A stretch of DNA of 11,027 nt. Source: Gloeopeniophorella convolvens. Taxonomy: Eukaryota; Basidiomycota; Agaricomycetes; Russulales. Numbering within the stretch: position 1 is the stretch's first letter; the number at the start of each line of letters is the position of its first letter. Both the position numbers and the translations under genes were made by a program. The stretch covers positions 1 through 11,027 of the forward strand of contig WTXD01000372.1 in assembly GCA_022496205.1 (NCBI GenBank). Direction: 5' to 3'. Below are positions 6,595 through 11,027 of the stretch, piece by piece. The notes beneath the pieces were generated by a model. The model worked only from the letters and a program-made list of their open reading frames with translations. It was not told the DNA's origin and ran no database searches.

Positions 6595-8627
6595 CTATGC
6601 ACGCTTGACGAACCATACACTAGACGTCTCTTCTACCGGCTCCCTTTTTCGCGGTTCACTTTCCTCGTCGAAGAATATCGCGAACCCGGCGACCTCGCCG
6701 TCTCTCACGACGAACTCCACCTGGGCCCACCTGTTCAGCCAGAAGAAGGGCGTCTTGTCTTTACCATATCCTTGAGGGTAGATCTTACCCACCCGCATCC
6801 TATATTGCGTCCCTTTGATGGGTTGCATGAGTGCATGAGTGCTCCATGCGCTGGACCACGATGCGACAAGGCGGGTGAGGCGTTCTCCTGGGCACTGGCA
6901 GGGGTCGATCGACCGTCAGTCCTCCACCACGGCTCTGCAGACTTCAGACGAGCTTGTTCCGTCACACAGGGTCAGTGTGCCGTATCCATCGTTGTGGTAT
7001 GTGCCCGTGAGCTGCGCGCGGTGCTTGCATCATACACGTGGAAGTTATGTTCTCCGGGGGTTTGAGGACAGACTTCGCGAATTGAGTCGTATTCCATATA
7101 CTAAAGGGTGTTGGGACCGTGAAGGGTAGACGCTCGACGGGAGTAGGGGTAATAGTGATTAGTGCTGGTTCTGGCAGGGGAGCGTCCGCGAAACGAACAG
7201 CCTTTTGACAATGGTGAAAACTGATGTCGGTCATGGGATTCTGCTTGTTATCAGCGTTCGCGAGCACAACAATACCTACTCCGTCCGAGATAGTGGCAGT
7301 GATGACTGCAGAGACTCCTGCTGTGCCTCCGTTGTGCTGTATCATCTACAATCGAGAGTCAGCATGTTGGTAAGGCGACCGTTGGTGCGTCCACTTACAT
7401 CGCGCCCGATGTAGGAGAACCGATCCATCCCAGCCCATAACCCATAATAGAGAAGTCAGGTGAACGACTTCCACCACTGACCACAGCGGTGCGCGGATGT
7501 CACAACGTCGAATGATGCAGGTGAGATAATTGTCGCATTGGTATCAGGATTAGCACCCCCATTGAGGAGGAGCATCTTGACCCAAATGACCTACCGAGGG
7601 CAAGAACTTACCAGCTCCTCCACATTGGACACTACTCCCCAGGGCCTGCCACGAGATCAACGTATTCCTCCTTCAGCCAAGAGGGTATGAGGCGACCAAA
7701 GGAAGTCCAAGTCTCGGTCGCCTTTCCCGACCGGATGGCCTCGTCCATCGAATATGTGGACAGATTCATGCCTAGAGGTTCGAAGATGCGCTCCCTCGCA
7801 AAGTCTCTGAAACGCATGCCCGAGTAAAGTGATATAACGTGGGATCCCACCATAAACATCTGAAAGAAGTCTCAGACCCGGGCGACGACAACAATGTACG
7901 GGGCTGACCTGGTTGTTGTACTCGTACTTCTCCGCAGTTCATACAAGGGACGCAAGTTCCTCAAGTTCCTCGTCAAGCCTCTGGTACTTTCGTTCCCCAT
8001 GTAAGAAAGGTCATGTCTGGCATCACACAGATGAGTTTCATATGTATGCAGGGAACATGCATGGAACACACCTCGGCATGCCGGAGACGTGAGACAGGAT
8101 GTCGATCAGACTAGCCTTTTTGCTTGCCCAAGGATCCATGAGCTCCCAGTCATCCGGAAGGATATCTGCCAGTTTGCTTTCCCAGGTGAGCGACGTCACG
8201 CTCGGAGGAGCGGCGTCGCGTTGCGCCCATGCGCGAAGTCGTCGATCAGGATCCCCATTGCGATCGATAGGAAGGCTTTCGAGCATGAGCCGATGTTGAA
8301 TAATGTCTAGCATCATCATTGGAAACCATGCACCACGATAAGATGACAGGACCTACGCACATCTGTAGTCATCCCAGCGCCGTCTTCAGACTTGATGCCC
8401 CACGCACCTAGCTCTGTCGGGCCATCTCTACGAACGACAGCGAGTGTTAGACCTGGGACACCGTAACTGTCGAGAATCTCCTGTATGGCGCGTGTGAACT
8501 CAGGCGTGAGGATAGGCTGCGGAACCCTGGAGGGCTGCGAGAGAGGCGATTGCTGTGCTCCAGAAGCGAAGGCGTAAGGTGCAAGGCTGCTCAGGAGAAA
8601 GACGAGGCGGAGACACGTTGACCTCAT
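6595..8627 (-). pseudogene. Beta-lactamase-fold serine hydrolase, decayed right paralogue
   Basis: A tandem copy of the gene to the left with the same exon-intron plan: introns at 8360-8307 (54 nt), 8071-8017 (55), 7908-7860 (49) and 7398-7346 (53) sit at matching sites. Exon 1 encodes a convincing secretion signal (MRSTCLRLVFLLSSLAPYAF), then PILTPEF and the conserved DGPTELGAWGIKSEDGA. SxxK is present as SCSK, the third motif as QHNGG, and the C-terminus ends SSVWFVKRA before TAG at 6597-6595. Lesions: about 8206-8213 (1 nt lost), 7930-7934 (G lost), 7637-7640 (G lost, giving TAG at 7634-7632), intron 4 shrunk to 21 nt (7611-7591), about 7486-7493 (shift), about 7424-7427 (G lost), and shifts near 7080 and 6928 that split the C-terminal LTGTYHNDGYGT region. 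The predicted product would stop soon after SxxK. Confidence 0.85.
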
Positions 8628-9257
8628 CTGGAGCCGTGCAGGGGTGGCGGATAACAGGATGGACCAGACGGGTGCTCTTCTTATTCTGTGCCCGCTCGAG
8701 GAAGCCTACGTATATGGCCCAATGACTGTAGGCGGGCGCCTACTGCCAGTGACAAAAGCGGCCAGCGCAACGACCCATCGGTTGCCATCAGTTATAACAA
8801 AGCCCTACCCTGGACATGTACGCACTGCCGACAACATTGGGCATATCAAGCACAGCGCATCGCGACTACAGCAAACTATGCCCAAGATTCTGGCGGCCCT
8901 GCCGAAAGAGGGTGATTCAGGTCCGAGACGGGGAGCAGAAACTTCATGATGATAAGCGTGCAGACCGCTGAGGAGCGTGCGACCGGCGTTTGGTCAACCG
9001 GCGACAACTGGTCACGCGCACGCGCACGTTACACGGCGGCGCTTTCGAAGCGGTTGTCTGTGACTGGGACATACAGCGCTGGATGGAAGCACAGCGCCGA
9101 TACAGCGCACAGTTGACGAGGTATATGCGAATGGGAAACTTATATTGTGTACACAGGTAAACTTCTCCGCCATACATCCATCATGCAAGAGACAAAGCGA
9201 GGCATAAAAGGGACAGGTTCTAGCTGGTGATCACATCATAGAGTCGGGAAGAGACGG
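8628..9257. other. Intergenic region between right hydrolase copy and kinase
   Basis: This holds the upstream region of the right hydrolase copy and the 3' flank of the kinase. On the minus strand a CCATATACG TATA-like stretch (about 8708-8717) and an inverted CCAAT (plus-strand CCCAATGAC, about 8718-8726) lie 80-100 nt ahead of the ATG at 8627 and may be promoter elements. A GCGCACGCGCACG simple-sequence patch lies near 9016-9028. Open frames at 8644-8949 (plus) and 8944-9177 (minus) show no family features. Confidence 0.4.
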
Positions 9258-10696
9258 TCATCGACTACCGTGGGCATACCCAGCAGGGTACTGCCCGAAG
9301 GCGCTTTGCTGCTGCTGGGGCTGCGCTTGCTGAGGCTGCGACATCTGTGCAATCTGCGGGTTCGAGTACACGACTCCGTTGACGGGCTGTCCAGGGTGCG
9401 GGTAGCTGTACTGAGCCGGCGCTGGCGGCGGAGGTATCGGGACAGTCTGCTGGGTTGACGGGTAGGGAGCAGGGATCGGATTATTGCCTGTGCCTGTACC
9501 ACCGGAAGTGAAGTACGGGTGCTGGAGGGCTTCAGCCGCCGTGATGCGTTTCGACGGATCGAACTGGAGAAGGCGCTCAAGGAGGTCAATGGCTACGAGA
9601 GCAATAATCTGAGTTTCTGGTTCGAGATGTGAGGACGGAGATCATACCTTGTGGCGACGCTTTCGGAAGGACTTGTTGGAACGGGATTTTGGGATACCTG
9701 GGCCATTGCTTGATTTGGATTTCGGGCTTTGGGCGAACGTTAGAGCCTCGCGATGACGTAGTGGGCTTCTGGATCGCAAACGTACCGAATCTGTGGCCAT
9801 CTTGCGAAGGGTCCGCTCATCAGGCGTGCCGATAAGCCGCATGATGTGCAGGAGTTGGTCTGCATTATCCCTGCCGCGGAAAAGAGGTACCCCAGAGATC
9901 ATCTCGGCGAAAATGCACCCGCATGACCAAACATCAATTGAGGTGCTATACGTTCTGGATCCGAGGAGCACATCCGGAGCTCGGTACCACAAAGTTACAA
10001 CCTTGGTTGTCGTCAGACGACATCGGTTCAAAGAAGATACCACGCACTTCGTTTGAAAAGGTGTTCACAGGGACGCCAAAGGCGCGTGCCAGGCCGAAGT
10101 CTCCAAGCTTGAGCTCCCCTTTCCTGTTGATCAGCAAGTTCTGGGGCTTCAGGTCACGGTGCAGCACCCGATTCTCATGGCAGAAGGCTGTGCCCATGAG
10201 GAGTTGGTACATGAAGCTCCGGACGGTATTGGGTTCGAGGGCACCGCGGTCGCCATGAGCATCCATGTACTTTTTGAGATCGCGCTCGCAGTACTCAAAG
10301 ATGAGGACGAGTTTCGTTTCTGTGTGGATAACATCATGAAGGCGGACGATATTGGTGTGTTTGAGCTCTTTCATGAGCGAGATCTCTCGGATCGCAGTAG
10401 ACGGGGTGCCCTCTTCGGCATCAAGATGTATTTCCTTTAGTGCCACAATTTCATTCGTGGTTCTGGAACGACCCTGAATAGAACGAGATGTTTAGATGCC
10501 GGCGTGCATGGAAAGGGAGTTGACATACCTTGTACACTGTGGCGTAAGTTCCTTCGCCTGAGAAGGCGGTCAAGGATCAGTATACTGTTGTGCTTTACAA
10601 AATCCGACTACGCGCCTAGCTTCTCGAGCTACCAAACAAGACTGATTAATGTGGCGGAAGCGGGATGAACTGGGGACTTACCTGAATATAGTTCAT
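9258..10696 (-). CDS. PHO85: PHO85-type cyclin-dependent protein kinase
   Basis: A Ser/Thr kinase of the PHO85/CDK5 class. In yeasts PHO85 pairs with several cyclins and links phosphate status, morphogenesis and the cell cycle. Seven exons (10696-10682, 10628-10616, 10557-10529, 10473-10048, 10001-9786, 9726-9648, 9592-9258) join in frame to 370 aa, with introns of 53, 58, 55, 46, 59 and 55 nt. Motifs: glycine loop [11 protein letters not shown] (10-20), ATP lysine K32, cyclin-binding PSTAIRE helix (43-49), catalytic HRDLKPQN (124-131), DFG (144-146), activation segment [14 protein letters not shown] (158-171, Ser159 where cell-cycle CDKs carry the activating Thr), and [12 protein letters not shown]. 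The kinase fold ends near ALQHPYF (287). A roughly 83-residue Pro/Gln/Tyr-rich tail follows, longer than in yeast PHO85 and probably disordered. Intron 2 must use a GC donor to keep frame and leaves a 13-nt exon. No other lesion is seen. Confidence 0.93.
10558..10615 (-). other. GC-AG intron of the kinase gene
   Basis: Joining CTCGAGAAGCTAG to GCGAAGGAAC is the only splice here that gives the conserved [14 protein letters not shown]. It requires a donor AG|GCGCGT (GC, not GT) and the acceptor CTCAG, with CTGAT as a likely branch site. The nearest GT donor, 4 nt downstream, would put the kinase out of frame. Confidence 0.65.
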
Positions 10697-10997
10697 TACA
10701 ACGTCGTAAGAAAGGCTGTAACAGCTAATGTACAACAGAGATAGACGGGAAAGCGATGGTCAATCCGGGTTGACAGCGAGGATAGAAGAGGATCCCCGGA
10801 GGGCGAGATGGGATGAGCGAGAGACAAGTGCAACTGAACCCGGCGCGGACGCGCACTTTGAGGGTCGGTGAATAGCGGTGAATGGTCCCAGCGCCATCGG
10901 ATCGGCCCGGGAAGCTCACAAGTCTCCAGCACGTGACGTCAATTTTTGGAGAGCGAGTGAGCACGCTCAACTCTGCAGCGCCCGCTATATGAACCCA
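10697..10997. promoter_or_regulatory. Divergent intergenic promoter region of the kinase
   Basis: This 301-bp region lies between the kinase ATG (10696, minus) and a possible plus-strand ATG at 10998, so it may drive both. It contains an overlapping CACGTG/TGACGTCA site (10930-10941). A TATAT stretch at 10986-10990 is too close to the plus-strand ATG to be its TATA box. No gene is seen inside; open frames here lack family features. Confidence 0.4.
10930..10941. promoter_or_regulatory. Composite E-box / CRE palindromes
   Basis: CACGTGACGTCA contains a perfect E-box CACGTG (10930-10935, a bHLH-type site) overlapping by two bases a perfect CRE TGACGTCA (10934-10941, a bZIP CREB/ATF-type site). 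The two proteins could not easily bind together. It lies 234 bp upstream of the kinase start and 57 bp upstream of the facing ATG. Confidence 0.45.
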
Positions 10998-11027
10998 ATG
11001 GCTTCAACACCCTCTAAAAAGCAGAAA
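10998..11027 (+). CDS. Possible 5' end of a divergent gene
   Basis: ATG at 10998-11000 opens a plus-strand frame that runs to the edge and reads MASTPSKKQK, a plausible basic N-terminus preceded by ACCCA. Ten codons are too few to identify a family. The divergent arrangement with the kinase and the shared upstream region support a real start, but chance is possible. Confidence 0.3.
   Translation, partial: MASTPSKKQK

Noticed and set aside
6475..7065. 196-codon plus-strand frame
   Set aside because: It is antisense to the recognisable C-terminal region of the right hydrolase pseudogene and has no family features of its own.
8644..8949. 101-codon plus-strand frame upstream of the right hydrolase
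   Set aside because: No recognisable domain, no promoter or splice context, and it lies in the hydrolase upstream region.
9236..9589. 117-codon Ser/Arg-rich minus-strand frame
   Set aside because: Another frame over the same bases continues the kinase as [25 protein letters not shown], which is decisive; the Ser/Arg-rich frame is a shift of it.
10159..10440. 93-codon plus-strand frame
   Set aside because: It is a shadow of the kinase exon 4, whose minus-strand reading contains PSTAIRE and HRDLKPQN.
1..11027. tRNA genes, rRNA, CRISPR arrays, or a prokaryotic-type operon
   Set aside because: I saw no B-box like GGTTCGANTCC in a tRNA context, no regularly spaced direct repeats, and the interrupted genes are clearly eukaryotic.

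Overview
The window looks like nuclear DNA of a basidiomycete, probably an Agaricomycete. The genes are split by very short introns (46-61 nt, GT..AG with CTNA-type branch points), non-coding DNA is moderately GC-rich, and the protein families are typical of these fungi: tandem isoprenylcysteine carboxyl methyltransferase (ICMT) paralogues, tandem beta-lactamase-fold serine hydrolases, and a PHO85-type cyclin-dependent kinase. I assign no species. Every convincing gene lies on the minus strand, so genes read right to left.

Layout from left to right: an unresolved edge (1-154); an intact two-exon ICMT-like gene (155-932, 242 aa); about 1.2 kb without a recognisable gene, except a P/S/T-rich open stretch near 1910-2098; a decayed second ICMT copy (2133-2892) that keeps the same 49-nt intron but has several frameshifts; a 1.2-kb gene-free stretch holding an imperfect foldback repeat (about 3099-3568) and two GC-rich hairpins (3639-3697). 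Then comes a pair of tandem serine hydrolase genes. The left copy (4477-6055) keeps its whole catalytic part but has lost its signal peptide frame and carries an in-frame TGA that severs a still recognisable C-terminal tail (4078-4476). The right copy (6595-8627) has at least seven lesions and is a clear pseudogene. The right end holds an intact seven-exon PHO85-like kinase (9258-10696, 370 aa). It faces a possible plus-strand gene starting at 10998 across a 301-bp intergenic region with an overlapping CACGTG/TGACGTCA site.

The genes do not form a pathway. The main theme is local tandem duplication followed by decay: two unrelated families have each duplicated side by side, and the lesions fall almost entirely in these paralogues, while the kinase and ICMT copy 1 read cleanly. 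I found no convincing new multi-gene system. The points most worth checking are the splice-level rescue of a 1-nt deletion in the left hydrolase, the GC-AG intron next to a 13-nt microexon in the kinase, the foldback element, and whether the many single-base lesions are biological or assembly errors.
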